Shown here in pieces: positions 16,192 through 25,638 of a stretch of 61,054 bases of DNA. The stretch lies in assembly GCA_019695335.1 (NCBI GenBank), contig JAIBAF010000015.1:1-61054 (forward strand). Reading direction: 5' to 3'. The first letter of the stretch is position 1; every line of letters begins with the position of its first letter. The notes beneath the pieces were generated by a model that had not been told where the DNA came from, searched no databases, and saw nothing but the letters and a program-made list of their open reading frames with translations. A program made the translations under genes and the position numbers. This DNA is from a bacterium (GTDB lineage Bacteria; CLD3; SB21).

Positions 16192-17286
16192 TTAACGTAA
16201 ATTTTTCCGACGATTACGGATGTAGTCGACAAATATGTATTGGCCAAGATCATTGAGGCCGGCGTAAAAAGCTCGTCCTTTGTTAGTCTGAGTCAATGTT
16301 TCAACAAATCGCGTCAGATACGGATCATCGGTAATCATAAATGTTGAAATAACGACGCCGTCTTTTTTGCATTGCGCCGCTTCGTTTAAAGTCTGATTGA
16401 CAATTTTGCGATCAAGACCGTACGGATTTTTGTACAATTGACCTTCTTCCCAAATGCAGGAAGGTTTTCCGTCCGTGATCATAAAAATTTGTTTGTTCTG
16501 ATTACGGCGTTTGCGAAGGATTTGTCGTGATAGCCGCAAACCTTCTTTGGTATTGGTGTGAAAGGGACCGACTTGAATATACGGAATGTCTTCCAAATCG
16601 ATTTGTTTGGCATCGTCACCAAATGTAATAACATCGAGCGAGTCTTTAGGATAACGAGTGAGGATCAATTCCGTCAGCGCGAGCGCAACTTTTTTGGCCG
16701 GTGTGATACGGTCTTCACCGTACAAAACCATGCTGTGACTAATATCAATGGCCAGAACGGTAGCGCATGAAGTCAGATGCTCGGTTTCATATACTTCGAA
16801 ATCGTCTTCACGTAAATCAATATCGTCATTGTCACTATGTTTCATCGCATTGCTGATCGTTGTCATAAAATCGATGTTTGATGGAGGATCGCCGAATTGA
16901 TACGGTTTAGTTTCGCTCAATCGTTCGACCCCTTTGCCGGTATGATCGGTTTCATGCAATCCTGACGGCGATTTTTTCAGCGATGAAAATATTTCATCAA
17001 GAGAATCCTGACGAATTTTCTTTTCGCCTTTGGGCGTTAAAACAGGCGTTCCGCCTTGCTGTTCTTCGATATATCCTTCGTCTTTAAGCTTCTGGAGAAA
17101 ATCGTCGAACCCGAATTCATCCGAGAAAATTTTGTATTGTTTGTCCAATTCGGTCAGCCAATGCAGAGCTTCATTTACGTCGCCATTAGTGAAAAGCAGC
17201 AACTGATTGAAAAGTTTGAGAATATCCTCAAACTTCATGTTTTGTTTGATCAGATTATCGCGCCATTGCCCGTATTGAAAATGCAT
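16192..17286 (-). CDS. VWA-domain protein with intact MIDAS
   Basis: The 364-residue soluble protein has a helical, acidic N-terminal half and a von Willebrand A domain from about residue 174. The MIDAS motif DISHS (181-185) and the downstream FGDD and ITDGKPS elements are all present, so metal-dependent ligand binding is likely. Such VWA proteins often work with a MoxR/ChlI-type AAA+ ATPase, but no ATPase gene is adjacent here. The gene sits 12 bases downstream of the prenyltransferase gene on the same strand, implying cotranscription. Its function is unknown. Confidence 0.8.
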   Translation of the reverse strand: MHFQYGQWRDNLIKQNMKFEDILKLFNQLLLFTNGDVNEALHWLTELDKQYKIFSDEFGFDDFLQKLKDEGYIEEQQGGTPVLTPKGEKKIRQDSLDEIFSSLKKSPSGLHETDHTGKGVERLSETKPYQFGDPPSNIDFMTTISNAMKHSDNDDIDLREDDFEVYETEHLTSCATVLAIDISHSMVLYGEDRITPAKKVALALTELILTRYPKDSLDVITFGDDAKQIDLEDIPYIQVGPFHTNTKEGLRLSRQILRKRRNQNKQIFMITDGKPSCIWEEGQLYKNPYGLDRKIVNQTLNEAAQCKKDGVVISTFMITDDPYLTRFVETLTQTNKGRAFYAGLNDLGQYIFVDYIRNRRKNLR

Positions 17287-17298
17287 ACCGTACTTTCT

Positions 17299-18288
17299 TT
17301 AACGATTCGTCACGAAACGAATTTTACCGAATTTTTTATGCAAATAAAAACTAACTGATATTGGAATCATCATCCAGAGAAATTGAATATTAATCCAACC
17401 CGTAAAAGCGATTGTGTAAACGATCATGGCCAACGTTACCCATTTTCCTTGACGGATAATGGAATCCGGTGAAAAAGGATTAGTTGAAATTTGTAATAAT
17501 AACTGCACACCGGCACACAAGGTTAATAAATAAAAAACAGGGTGAATAAGAGCCGACAAGATTATTGAAAGAATCATTGAAGCCGAAAGCAAAATCATTA
17601 CATACGTTTTGCTTTTTTTCAAACCTAAATAAACAATCGTTGTGTTTTTTTTCGGATTGGCATGCGTGTCGCTTTCAAAATCAAGGTAATGAAAAAGCAT
17701 CATAATACCGATATAGATCAGGCCGGTCGTCGCTGCAAACGCCACGATATTCCACCGAACGGTGTCGGCTTGTACGAAATAAGTTCCGGTCATATTCAGC
17801 AAAATTCCGGTAAAGCCACCGAGCCACTCGCCGGCAAAAGGTCGATACGCCCAGCGAAAAGGCGGCATTGTATAAAAAATGCAAACAAAATAGCCGGTGA
17901 AAAAAAATATAAGACTTTCAATTCTTGTTCGATAACATAGGAGCAACATCAGAAGGAAACTCAAAACCGTCGTAATGATAAACATGATCCACAATTGCGG
18001 TATATCGGCCAAACCCGATTTGATAACTTTGCTTCCACCCGATTTTTCTCCAAGCTTTTTAAACCGGTCAGCGCCGCTCTGCCAGTCGAAAATTTCATTG
18101 ACAATATGTGCGGGAAAACCCTGTACGAGTGATGCGATTGCCAGGGTAAGTATGAAATCAACCCAGTTAATCCGGCCTGAATCAAGATACGCTATAGCCG
18201 CGCTCATCATAACGGTTAACACAGCCCAGACAACCACGGCAAGAATTCGAAAAATCATGAACCATGCCTTCAGCGGTGCCAGCGTCAT
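17299..18288 (-). CDS. UbiA-superfamily prenyltransferase, MenA-like
   Basis: The 329-residue protein has about eight or nine membrane helices. The first Asp-rich motif is NEIFDWQSGAD (Asn 64, Asp 68, Asp 74), which matches the NDxxDxxxGxD form of MenA rather than the NRxxDxxxD form of UbiA. The second, LDFESDTHANPKKNT, matches the MenA D-x-E-x-D...GK region. These bind the Mg-diphosphate of the prenyl donor. The expected reaction is prenylation of a naphthoate quinone precursor, but chlorophyll- or lipid-type prenyl acceptors are possible. Its start overlaps the stop of the hotdog thioesterase gene (ATGA), so they are coupled. MqnC occurs elsewhere in this window. Confidence 0.75.
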   Translation of the reverse strand: MTLAPLKAWFMIFRILAVVVWAVLTVMMSAAIAYLDSGRINWVDFILTLAIASLVQGFPAHIVNEIFDWQSGADRFKKLGEKSGGSKVIKSGLADIPQLWIMFIITTVLSFLLMLLLCYRTRIESLIFFFTGYFVCIFYTMPPFRWAYRPFAGEWLGGFTGILLNMTGTYFVQADTVRWNIVAFAATTGLIYIGIMMLFHYLDFESDTHANPKKNTTIVYLGLKKSKTYVMILLSASMILSIILSALIHPVFYLLTLCAGVQLLLQISTNPFSPDSIIRQGKWVTLAMIVYTIAFTGWINIQFLWMMIPISVSFYLHKKFGKIRFVTNR

Positions 18289-18746
18289 TTAATTTCCATT
18301 GGTTTAGTCAAAATAAAATTTAAGGTTGCTTTCGCTACGGGAGTATCTTCCGTGTCATATACATCGACATCAACGACATTGATACGTGAGCCTCTGCGTA
18401 TGACTTGAGCATGAGCATTGATTCGGCTTTGCGCTCGTGCCAGATAATTGATGTTAAGCTGGACCGTGGCGAAACTCATCTGTCCATCGAAATATGTGGA
18501 GAGTGCAAACGCCGCAGCCGTGTCGACAAGTGTGGCCACAATTCCGCCATGAACGGTGCCTCCGCTGCGTACACCATTGGTTACTTCTTCGCTATACTCC
18601 AACGCCATATTGCAATAACCTTTTCTAACAGCGTCAATCGTAAATCCCATCATTTTACTGATGGCATGGTTTTTAAGTCTTTGCAAAAGCTTTTGACTTA
18701 ATTCTTCAGATATCGATTCAAAATCTTCGGGATGTACACGTTTCAT
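18285..18746 (-). CDS. Hotdog-fold thioesterase (PaaI family)
   Basis: The 153-residue protein carries the PaaI-type motif HGGIVATLVDTAAAFAL, with the HGG turn and the catalytic-site Asp, followed by the NINYLARAQ strand and a C-terminal strand. The family hydrolyses acyl-CoA thioesters. An in-frame TTG at 18776 would add ten residues; neither start has an SD, and the ATG gives a usual N-terminus. The stop overlaps the MenA-like gene start by four bases. The coupling invites comparison with the DHNA-CoA thioesterase/MenA step, but substrate specificity in this family cannot be read from sequence. Confidence 0.82.
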   Translation of the reverse strand: MKRVHPEDFESISEELSQKLLQRLKNHAISKMMGFTIDAVRKGYCNMALEYSEEVTNGVRSGGTVHGGIVATLVDTAAAFALSTYFDGQMSFATVQLNINYLARAQSRINAHAQVIRRGSRINVVDVDVYDTEDTPVAKATLNFILTKPMEIK

Positions 18747-19017
18747 AGTAGTGATTGATGATGATATACTATTCAAACGAGAATCAACGCAGCAATATTC
18801 TGATTAAATAATATTATTCAAGATTTCGAAGAGATTCAATTGAAATATCTTTTAAATTTTTATAAAAAACGCATATCGGATATAACTTTCATTTACTTCC
18901 AGCGTATTTTCCGCTATTAATTACCAATTAAAATGTTGCTTGGAAGATTCAAAATCGCTATTTTCCAGCCGCATAGAGCTATATAAATAAAAATTTCTTA
19001 TTTAAGAAAGTAATACC

Positions 19018-19692
19018 ATGTTTCGTAATATTTTCTGGATAATAACATTGATTGCGTTCGGTTTTCGCTTCAGCTATGCTGGTGACGAAGAGAAAAAGAA
19101 CGTGATGTCTAATATGAAAATCAACAATGACAAAGTTACTTCGTTGCAGGCGAAAATGAAACAACGGAAAACATCGTCATTTATGGACAATGAAGTAGTA
19201 AGCCGTGCCGTATTTTATTATTCCAAACCGGGCAAATATATGCTGGATCCCGGCAACAAAGAAGACAATCAATACGTGATCAATGGTAAAGAAATCTGGA
19301 TGATTAATCACAAAAGCAAATCCGTCACCATCACCAACGATTCAGAATTAAATTTTTCACAATATATGATGGGCATTGGCAATTCGATGGATATGCTTGA
19401 AACATATTTTGACGTGAAAGTCGGTCCTAAAAAAGTCGAGAAAAAATTCAACTCGTTTAAGATGGAGTTAACGCCATTAAAAAACGGTAAGCTCGATGGA
19501 AAATTTGAAAAAGTAGTTATTTATATACGCGACGACCTCTGGTTACCGTATGGCGCAGAATTGTACGAAAATGATGGCGATACAACCATATGGGAATTCT
19601 CCGATTTTAAAATCAATCAATCGATTAAAGAAGATATCTTCAAACAAGAGGTGCCCAAAGGGTATACGGTAAAAAAGTATGAAAAAAAATAG
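19018..19692 (+). CDS. LolA-like outer-membrane lipoprotein carrier family protein
   Basis: The 224-residue protein has a signal peptide (1-21, ending SYAG) and a beta-rich fold with the LolA/COG2834 pattern: a lysine-rich start, a YYSKPGKYMLD segment, the YVINGKEIWMINHKSKSV strands and FKINQSIKEDIFKQEVPKGY near the end. LolA-like proteins bind lipid or lipoprotein acyl chains in the periplasm. Many members of this subfamily are not true LolA. An AT-rich 271-base region upstream, containing a small palindrome (18994-19009), is the likely promoter zone. The downstream barrel gene follows 13 bases later. Confidence 0.72.
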   Translation: MFRNIFWIITLIAFGFRFSYAGDEEKKNVMSNMKINNDKVTSLQAKMKQRKTSSFMDNEVVSRAVFYYSKPGKYMLDPGNKEDNQYVINGKEIWMINHKSKSVTITNDSELNFSQYMMGIGNSMDMLETYFDVKVGPKKVEKKFNSFKMELTPLKNGKLDGKFEKVVIYIRDDLWLPYGAELYENDGDTTIWEFSDFKINQSIKEDIFKQEVPKGYTVKKYEKK

Positions 19693-19705
19693 GACGGAGG
19701 CGTGT

Positions 19706-20308
19706 GTGAGAAATCTGATGGTGTTCGTATTGGTAATAGCTTCCGTTCATTCTTCATGGTCGCAGGCCCGCCGAAAAACTCAACCGAAGTCTCAAACCAA
19801 CGTGCAAGCAGGGGAAATTCCGCATTATCTTTCCGTAACAACTTCCATCAATAATATTACCGGCGTTTGTTACGAAATCGGCCTTCGAAACAAATACGGA
19901 GCCGTCAGCAAAAGTACCGTTTCATTCCTAGCCGGATATTCATCCCGTTACTCCGATTTTGAAGATCCCGCAACGTTTCAAATAAATAAAAAATGGATTC
20001 ACGGCGTTGGGTTTGCGCTTGTATTGAATAACTATATTTATAAATTAAATGAAGGTTTTGTTTGGAATGCCGGTGTAACAGGAAATTTATTTTTTGAACA
20101 TTCCGAAGTTGACAAAAAATTTTCCAACCAATTAAAAACGTATTCCGTCTTTTTTTTAGGCGGTTATCGTACTAAAATGAATGACCGTTATTTTATCCAG
20201 CCCAATATTGGCGTCGGCATCATGGGCTCCTCTTTCAAAAGTTCGACCGGATCAGAAATTAACGGGCTCTATCTCACCGGAGGAATAACCTTCGGATTTA
20301 AATTATAA
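19706..20308 (+). CDS. Secreted outer-membrane beta-barrel protein, unknown
   Basis: A strong SD (ggacggagg, 19692-19700) lies five bases before GTG at 19706, which gives a clean signal peptide (MRNLMVFVLVIASVHSSWSQ). An in-frame ATG at 19679 would overlap the upstream gene and lacks an SD, so GTG is the start. The mature 180 residues form amphipathic strands (SVTTSINNITGV, YSVFFLGGYRTKM, LYLTGGITFGFKL) and end in an aromatic/hydrophobic strand, as in small eight-stranded barrels. No specific family is recognised. Cotranscription with the LolA-like gene (13 bases upstream) is likely. Confidence 0.7.
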   Translation: MRNLMVFVLVIASVHSSWSQARRKTQPKSQTNVQAGEIPHYLSVTTSINNITGVCYEIGLRNKYGAVSKSTVSFLAGYSSRYSDFEDPATFQINKKWIHGVGFALVLNNYIYKLNEGFVWNAGVTGNLFFEHSEVDKKFSNQLKTYSVFFLGGYRTKMNDRYFIQPNIGVGIMGSSFKSSTGSEINGLYLTGGITFGFKL

Positions 20309-20323
20309 AATTTAAAACTTTTT

Positions 20324-21562
20324 ATGACTATGGACCTTTTTTCATCGTCCAAGGATTTCCTTGATGAGGAGCCAAGGAAACCAAAGGTCTATTCGGTAGT
20401 TGAAATTACCCGCCAGATCAAATTCCTGATCGAGGAAAGCTTTCCTTCTCTGATGGTACAAGGAGAGATCTCCAATTTTACCCGCCATGGTTCCGGCCAT
20501 CTGTATTTCACTCTCAAAGATGAAATGGCTCAGATCAAATGCGTCGTTTGGAGATCGGATGCGGAAACGATGGATTTACCTTTCACCGATGGCAACAAAG
20601 TTATCGTTCGGGGCCGGCTGGCATTGTATGAAAAAGGCGGCTATTATCAAATGACAGTTTCCCAAATTCAACCGATTGGAACCGGGGAACTACAAGCGGC
20701 GTTTGAAAGATTGAAACGAAAACTTTTCGAAGAAGGTCTATTTGATGAAGTGCACAAAAAACCTATTCCGGCATTTCCCCAGACCGTTGGAATCGTAACT
20801 TCACCGACTGGCGCGGCTATCCGCGATATCATCAGCGTGTCCAAAAGACGCTGGCCGGGCGTTGAATTGATCTTGCGGCCAACAAAAGTTCAGGGAATCG
20901 GCGCAGCCGATGATATTGTCCGGGCGATCGAAGAATTTGAAGAATACCGATTGGCCGACGTACTCATCATTGGCCGAGGCGGCGGTTCACTCGAAGATTT
21001 ATGGGCGTTCAATGAAGAAAAAGTTGCACGGGCGATTTTTGCATGTACGATACCAACCATCAGCGCCGTCGGACATGAAATCGATTTTACCATTACTGAC
21101 TTTGTTGCCGATGTCCGGGCTGCAACGCCGTCTGCAGCGGCCGAATTAGCCGTGCCGGATCGGGCTGAAACACAACAACAGGTTCGTAATTTGAAATATA
21201 CTTTGACGCAAAATGTCAGCAGCGTTATTGAACAGTATCGCGATGAATTGGAGCAATTACAAAATCGTTATGCGTTTCGGCAACCGGCCACAATGGTCGG
21301 TGAATACCGCCAACAAACAGACGACCTTGAGCGACAATTGGTTCGTAATTTTCGGCACCGGATCGGGCTTCTTAAACAAAAAACAGAACATATCGAAAAA
21401 CATTTGTCTGCTCTCAATCCGCGAAACACCCTCAGGCGCGGCTATTCCATTGCGCGGCAAAACGGAAAAATTGTACAACGCGCTAAAGAGTTTTCAGGAT
21501 CAAATGAAACAAGCATCGAATTTTTTGATGGTTCGGTCAAAATTATAGCAAAGAAAGAATGA
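20324..21562 (+). CDS. xseA: Exodeoxyribonuclease VII large subunit
   Basis: The 412-residue protein has the N-terminal OB-fold (VQGEISNFTRHGSGHLYFTLKD), then the catalytic domain with VGIVTSPTGAAIRDI, GRGGGSLEDLWAFN, SAVGHEIDFTITD and ATPSAAAELAVP, and a C-terminal coiled coil. Length and domain order are normal for XseA. Together with XseB it degrades single-stranded DNA from both ends. The start could also be ATG at 20330. No xseB follows: only a 14-codon frame (ATG 21559) overlaps the stop, and the next gene is the aldolase. Confidence 0.95.
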   Translation: MTMDLFSSSKDFLDEEPRKPKVYSVVEITRQIKFLIEESFPSLMVQGEISNFTRHGSGHLYFTLKDEMAQIKCVVWRSDAETMDLPFTDGNKVIVRGRLALYEKGGYYQMTVSQIQPIGTGELQAAFERLKRKLFEEGLFDEVHKKPIPAFPQTVGIVTSPTGAAIRDIISVSKRRWPGVELILRPTKVQGIGAADDIVRAIEEFEEYRLADVLIIGRGGGSLEDLWAFNEEKVARAIFACTIPTISAVGHEIDFTITDFVADVRAATPSAAAELAVPDRAETQQQVRNLKYTLTQNVSSVIEQYRDELEQLQNRYAFRQPATMVGEYRQQTDDLERQLVRNFRHRIGLLKQKTEHIEKHLSALNPRNTLRRGYSIARQNGKIVQRAKEFSGSNETSIEFFDGSVKIIAKKE

Positions 21563-21702
21563 AACACTCTTACGAATCAATAAAATGCAAAAAAAGAAAT
21601 TAGTGTTTTTTGCACGGATAAAAATTTCAGATAAACATTGAAGCGACATTGAATTTTTAATACATTCAACGGCCAAAAATCTACTTACCGGGAGACACAA
21701 CC

Positions 21703-22758
21703 ATGATGAAACAATTAACCGAACTTTTAGGACAAGAAGCGGATAAACTTCTTAAACATCAATGCAAAGGAATTACAAAAGACCAACTGCATTTACCGGG
21801 CCCTGATTTTGTAGATCGAATTTGGAAAGACAGTGATCGTAATGCGCAGGTGTTGCGTAATTTACAAATATTGTTCAATACAGGCCGTTTGTCAGGAACA
21901 GGTTACTTGTCAATCCTTCCGGTCGATCAGGGAATCGAACATTCAGCCGGGGCATCATTTGCGCCAAATCCGATCTATTTCGATTCAGAAAATATCGTCA
22001 AGTTGGCCATAGAAGGCGGATGTAATGCGGTGGCGTCTACATTTGGCGTATTAGGAACCTGTGCACGGAAATATGCGCATAAAATACCCTTTGTCGTAAA
22101 AATCAACCACAACGAATTTTTAAGTTATCCTAATAAATACGATCAAATAATGTTCGGTTCGGTCAAACAGGCATGGGACATGGGAGCAGCTGCCGTTGGC
22201 GCTACAATTTATTTCGGTTCGGCTGAATCGTCCAGACAGATACAAGAAGTCACCCAGGCATTTGCGTATGCTCATGAACTCGGTATGGCGACCATTTTGT
22301 GGTGCTATACACGCAACAACGCTTTTAAAACTCCTGAAAAAGATTTTCATACGGCGGCTGATCTTACCGGACAGGCCAATCATCTGGGAGTAACCATTCA
22401 GGCCGATATTATCAAACAGAAATTGCCGACCAATAACGGCGGATACGAAGCATTGAAATTCGGTAAATTTCACAAAAAGATGTATGATACTCTGGCGACC
22501 GATCATCCTATCGATTTGACACGGTACCAAGTTGCCAATTGCTATATGGGCCGTGCAGGATTGATCAATTCAGGCGGAGAATCCAAAGGAGCAAGCGACC
22601 TTTCGGAAGCGGTAGCTACAGCCGTCATCAATAAACGCGCCGGTGGAATGGGATTAATTTCCGGCCGTAAAGCATTCCAAAAGCCGATGGCAGATGGCGT
22701 CAAAATATTGAATGCCATTCAAGACGTTTATCTCGAAAAAGAAATCACGATTGCATGA
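21703..22758 (+). CDS. Fructose-bisphosphate aldolase class I, DhnA type
   Basis: The 351-residue TIM-barrel protein matches the archaeal/bacterial DhnA-type class I aldolase: [15 protein letters not shown] near the start, the [10 protein letters not shown] strand whose Lys is the likely Schiff-base residue, [10 protein letters not shown], and the phosphate-binding GLISGRKAF near the end. It catalyses cleavage and formation of fructose 1,6-bisphosphate in glycolysis and gluconeogenesis. The SD (gggag) is 8 bases upstream; the ATG repeated at 21706 could also be used. Its stop overlaps the next gene (ATGA). Use of this aldolase type is widespread in several deep bacterial phyla. Confidence 0.92.
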   Translation: MMKQLTELLGQEADKLLKHQCKGITKDQLHLPGPDFVDRIWKDSDRNAQVLRNLQILFNTGRLSGTGYLSILPVDQGIEHSAGASFAPNPIYFDSENIVKLAIEGGCNAVASTFGVLGTCARKYAHKIPFVVKINHNEFLSYPNKYDQIMFGSVKQAWDMGAAAVGATIYFGSAESSRQIQEVTQAFAYAHELGMATILWCYTRNNAFKTPEKDFHTAADLTGQANHLGVTIQADIIKQKLPTNNGGYEALKFGKFHKKMYDTLATDHPIDLTRYQVANCYMGRAGLINSGGESKGASDLSEAVATAVINKRAGGMGLISGRKAFQKPMADGVKILNAIQDVYLEKEITIA

Positions 22759-23432
22759 TTCGTTATATTTGGTTTTTATTCCTTTTTAATTTTATATCTA
22801 AACAGGTAAACGCCGGGGATGAGTCATCATGCGCGGTCCTTGGTTTTTCTCTTGATGGCCGCTATGTTGCATTTGAAATGTTTGGGGTTCATGATGGAAC
22901 GGGTTTTCCGTATAGCTCGGTTTTCATAGTAGACGTACCCGCTAATAAGTATTTGGTAGAATCATATGAAGTTGGGCAAGAAGAAGAAAACCAACATTGT
23001 GAAAATGTAGAACTCCAAATTCGGAAATTAGCTATTGAAAAAACTTCCGAAAAATTTGCCAAGTATCAGATTAGCTTCGGCAATGTTGGGCGTTCACAAA
23101 AACCTGAGAATATACTTCCACAATTTTTTCATTTTGTTGATGGCCAAATAAGTTACCAGATCGAAGTTATTGAAACTGAGTTGTATGGAAACAATATTAC
23201 TCAAAATTGTAATGACGGATTTCCAGTCAAACGATTTAATCTAGAATTAACAATTGGAAATTCAATTTGGATACTTGAAAAAGACATAATTAAAGATTGT
23301 CCTTTTTTTCATTCTATTGAAAACGTTGTCATTTATAAAAACAGCATCGTGATTTTTATTCGTTATAGCAAACCAGGCTTTGAAGGTCCTGATTACAGAC
23401 AAATTGCTTTAACATGTATGATCAAAACCTAG
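22755..23432 (+). CDS. DUF2259-family secreted protein
   Basis: A 20-residue signal peptide precedes [23 protein letters not shown] and [11 protein letters not shown], which match the characteristic start of DUF2259 proteins (FSxDGxxxAFExyGxxDGxGFPY). The rest, with several Cys (in QHCENV, QNCND, KDCPF and LTCMI), may form disulfides in the periplasm. The function of DUF2259 is unknown. The ATG overlaps the aldolase stop by four bases, so its translation is coupled to a glycolytic gene, probably without functional meaning. A weak SD-like stretch exists within the aldolase 3' end. Confidence 0.78.
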   Translation: MIRYIWFLFLFNFISKQVNAGDESSCAVLGFSLDGRYVAFEMFGVHDGTGFPYSSVFIVDVPANKYLVESYEVGQEEENQHCENVELQIRKLAIEKTSEKFAKYQISFGNVGRSQKPENILPQFFHFVDGQISYQIEVIETELYGNNITQNCNDGFPVKRFNLELTIGNSIWILEKDIIKDCPFFHSIENVVIYKNSIVIFIRYSKPGFEGPDYRQIALTCMIKT

Positions 23433-23443
23433 AATAAAAAAAT

Positions 23444-24010
23444 ATGAGTAAATATTTTTGCACATTTTTGTTTTTGGCGACTTTTTCAGTGTTTGCACAA
23501 TTTGATCGTGGCGGTGCTATGACGTACGAAGGCAAACACAGACATTCATTTTATCTTGAAATGCCTTTTCGTGCAGCGGATTTTGCTGTTGGAGGAACCT
23601 ATCGTTACTCCATCAAGGGCGAAAAATTTCTCGGTATCACGGCGACGTTTTTTGGGCGACCATTTGGAAAAAGTATTTTAGTTCAACATGGGCGCAGGAC
23701 GTATTTTCAATGGAAAGAGTACCGGTATGTAATTGCTGCGGGGTTGGATAAAAAATTCTGGTTGAATAATCGATGGGATGCCTTTATCAGCGCGTCGGGT
23801 GGTTATACATTTGCCGATTACCGCGGGTCGGGTGAAGGCACATTTATGGGAATGAGCCTCGAAACAAAGGATGGAATTACGCCGGTAATCAATGTCGGTG
23901 TATCGTACAAATTTTCACGTTATGTATTTCTGCGAAGCGGTTTGCAGTATAGCGATTTGAAAACAGTTCGCGGCGTCCGCATCTATGCCGGTTTAGGAGG
24001 TCAATTGTGA
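23444..24010 (+). CDS. Secreted beta-barrel protein, unknown
   Basis: The 188-residue protein has a signal peptide (about 1-18, ending VFAQ) and an alternating-strand mature part (YLEMPFRAADFAVGGTYRYS, RDGIRF-like motifs, VFLRSGLQYSDLK) ending in IYAGLGGQL, typical of a small outer-membrane barrel. I recognise no family. It starts 11 bases after the DUF2259 gene and its stop overlaps the next lipoprotein gene by one base (TGATG), so these form one operon. Confidence 0.68.
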   Translation: MSKYFCTFLFLATFSVFAQFDRGGAMTYEGKHRHSFYLEMPFRAADFAVGGTYRYSIKGEKFLGITATFFGRPFGKSILVQHGRRTYFQWKEYRYVIAAGLDKKFWLNNRWDAFISASGGYTFADYRGSGEGTFMGMSLETKDGITPVINVGVSYKFSRYVFLRSGLQYSDLKTVRGVRIYAGLGGQL

Positions 24011-24456
24011 TGAACTTCTTACGAAACACTTTTGTTTCTTTTGTACTATCAGCTATTATCCTAAACAGCGGATGTGAAGAATTATTAAATGCGGACGACG
24101 ATTGTGAAGTAGCGCCCTTTGATTGTATTGATTCGCGTCCGACGGAAGGCCAGTTAATCATTCGTTCTACGATCAATGCCCAAAATCCACAAGTACCGGT
24201 ATGGGTATATCTCGGAGATTTTGAAAACAATGATCTTGTAATGGATACGATGTTGTCCGTCAACGGTTTAACACTGATCCTGCCGGTCGATCATTATTAT
24301 TCAGTTGTTGCCAAATATATTCAAGCCGACGGTGATACCGTGTTTGCTGTTGACGGAGACGATATTGAAGTTGATGAGGAAGATTATTGCGATGCTACAT
24401 GTTTCAGTCTCGATAACGGGCACATCGACGTGCGATTGAAGTTCCCGAAGCAGTGA
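24010..24456 (+). CDS. Acidic lipoprotein, unknown
   Basis: The 148-residue protein has a lipoprotein signal (lipobox LNSGC, Cys 22) and a very acidic, Cys-containing mature region with two Cys pairs (CEVAPFDC near the start and CDATC near the end) that could form disulfides. The middle has beta strands (GQLIIRSTI, VWVYLGDFE, YYSVVAKYI) resembling an Ig-like or carboxypeptidase-regulatory fold. An aggagg SD at 23995-24000 fits the ATG at 24010 (or GTG at 24007). No family is recognised. It is cotranscribed with the preceding barrel gene. Confidence 0.68.
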   Translation: MNFLRNTFVSFVLSAIILNSGCEELLNADDDCEVAPFDCIDSRPTEGQLIIRSTINAQNPQVPVWVYLGDFENNDLVMDTMLSVNGLTLILPVDHYYSVVAKYIQADGDTVFAVDGDDIEVDEEDYCDATCFSLDNGHIDVRLKFPKQ

Positions 24457-24507
24457 CTTTAAATCCAAATCCTTCCTTTTTATAAAAAATCTTCCAATTC
24501 AAATCAA

Positions 24508-25572
24508 ATGATTCATTCTGACGTAGCGCAGTTGCGCTTGGCCAATCAAGGGTTAATTCAAAACCGCGGCGAAACTCCCTCAGAAATCGTTTCGTGGCTT
24601 GGCGCCATACAAGCTCAGGATTACACGATGGCGAAGTGGGCCATTGGCGTAAGGCTGCCCGGATCAACTGAGAAAACAATTGAAGCCGCGTTGGATGGCG
24701 GCGATATCTTAAGGACACATGTTCTGAGGCCGACATGGCATTTCGTTACCGGGGAAGATATCCATTGGATGTTGGAATTGACAGCGCCCCATATCCGGTC
24801 GTCGATGAAATCAAGACACAAACAATTAGGGCTTTCAGCAAGTGTCTTGTCTAAAAGTTATGCTGTTATCGAAAAATTTTTGATGGGAAATAATCATTCA
24901 ACTCGCGATGAATTGATGGCTAAATTAGAAAAAGCTAAAATTTCAACAAAAGATTCACGTGCATCGCATATTTTCCTGATGGCGGAGTTGGATGGACTGA
25001 TCTGCAGTGGTGTTTTAAAAGGAAAAAAAACAACGTATGCACTGCTTGATGAGCGAATTTCCAAAAAGAAAAAAATGACACGAGAGGAATCATTATATAA
25101 ATTATCCAGTCTTTATTTTTCCAGCCATGGTCCAGCCACGTTACAGGATTTTATATGGTGGTCAGGTTTACCAGTCGGCGATGCCAAAAGTGCTTTCCAA
25201 ACGATTCGAAAAAATTTTATTGAAAAGACTATAGATAAGCAAAATTATTTAATGAAAGATTCGTCAAACCAGACAATCAGCTCGGCTTTTTTACTTCCAG
25301 CGTTTGATGAGTTTTTGATCAGCTACAAAAACCGAAAAGCGTCCATACCTTCCGGAAATTTTGCTAAGGCGATTTCAAATAATGGAATTTTCTGGCCGAC
25401 GATTACTATTAATGGGCAAGTTGAAGGCACATGGAAACGAATACTAAAAAAAGACCGGATGTCCGTTGTTTTCAATTTTTTTAACAAAAAACTCAACACT
25501 ACTACACAAAAAAAATTACTTGAAAAAACCACTGAAGATTTGAAACTTTTTTTTGATTATCCCAACGTTTAG
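24508..25572 (+). CDS. Winged-helix protein of the AlkZ/YcaQ (HTH_42) family
   Basis: The 354-residue protein matches the HTH_42 family of bacterial DNA glycosylases (AlkZ, YcaQ). It has the catalytic QxQ motif (Gln 35-Ala-Gln 37 in LGAIQAQDYTMAKWAI), RPTWHFV near residue 75, SSHGPATLQDFIWWSGL and LLPAFDEFLISYKNR. In characterised members the QxQ motif excises bulky adducts or interstrand crosslinks. A glycosylase role is therefore plausible, but the family is diverse and many members are uncharacterised. Start ATG 24508 has no SD. It stands alone between an operon on the same strand and convergent genes. Confidence 0.82.
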   Translation: MIHSDVAQLRLANQGLIQNRGETPSEIVSWLGAIQAQDYTMAKWAIGVRLPGSTEKTIEAALDGGDILRTHVLRPTWHFVTGEDIHWMLELTAPHIRSSMKSRHKQLGLSASVLSKSYAVIEKFLMGNNHSTRDELMAKLEKAKISTKDSRASHIFLMAELDGLICSGVLKGKKTTYALLDERISKKKKMTREESLYKLSSLYFSSHGPATLQDFIWWSGLPVGDAKSAFQTIRKNFIEKTIDKQNYLMKDSSNQTISSAFLLPAFDEFLISYKNRKASIPSGNFAKAISNNGIFWPTITINGQVEGTWKRILKKDRMSVVFNFFNKKLNTTTQKKLLEKTTEDLKLFFDYPNV

Positions 25573-25638
25573 CGGACGAATTCATTGGGATGTTTCGGCA
25601 GCAGTGCATTAATAGCTGTTTTCAAGACAGCTTATTGT

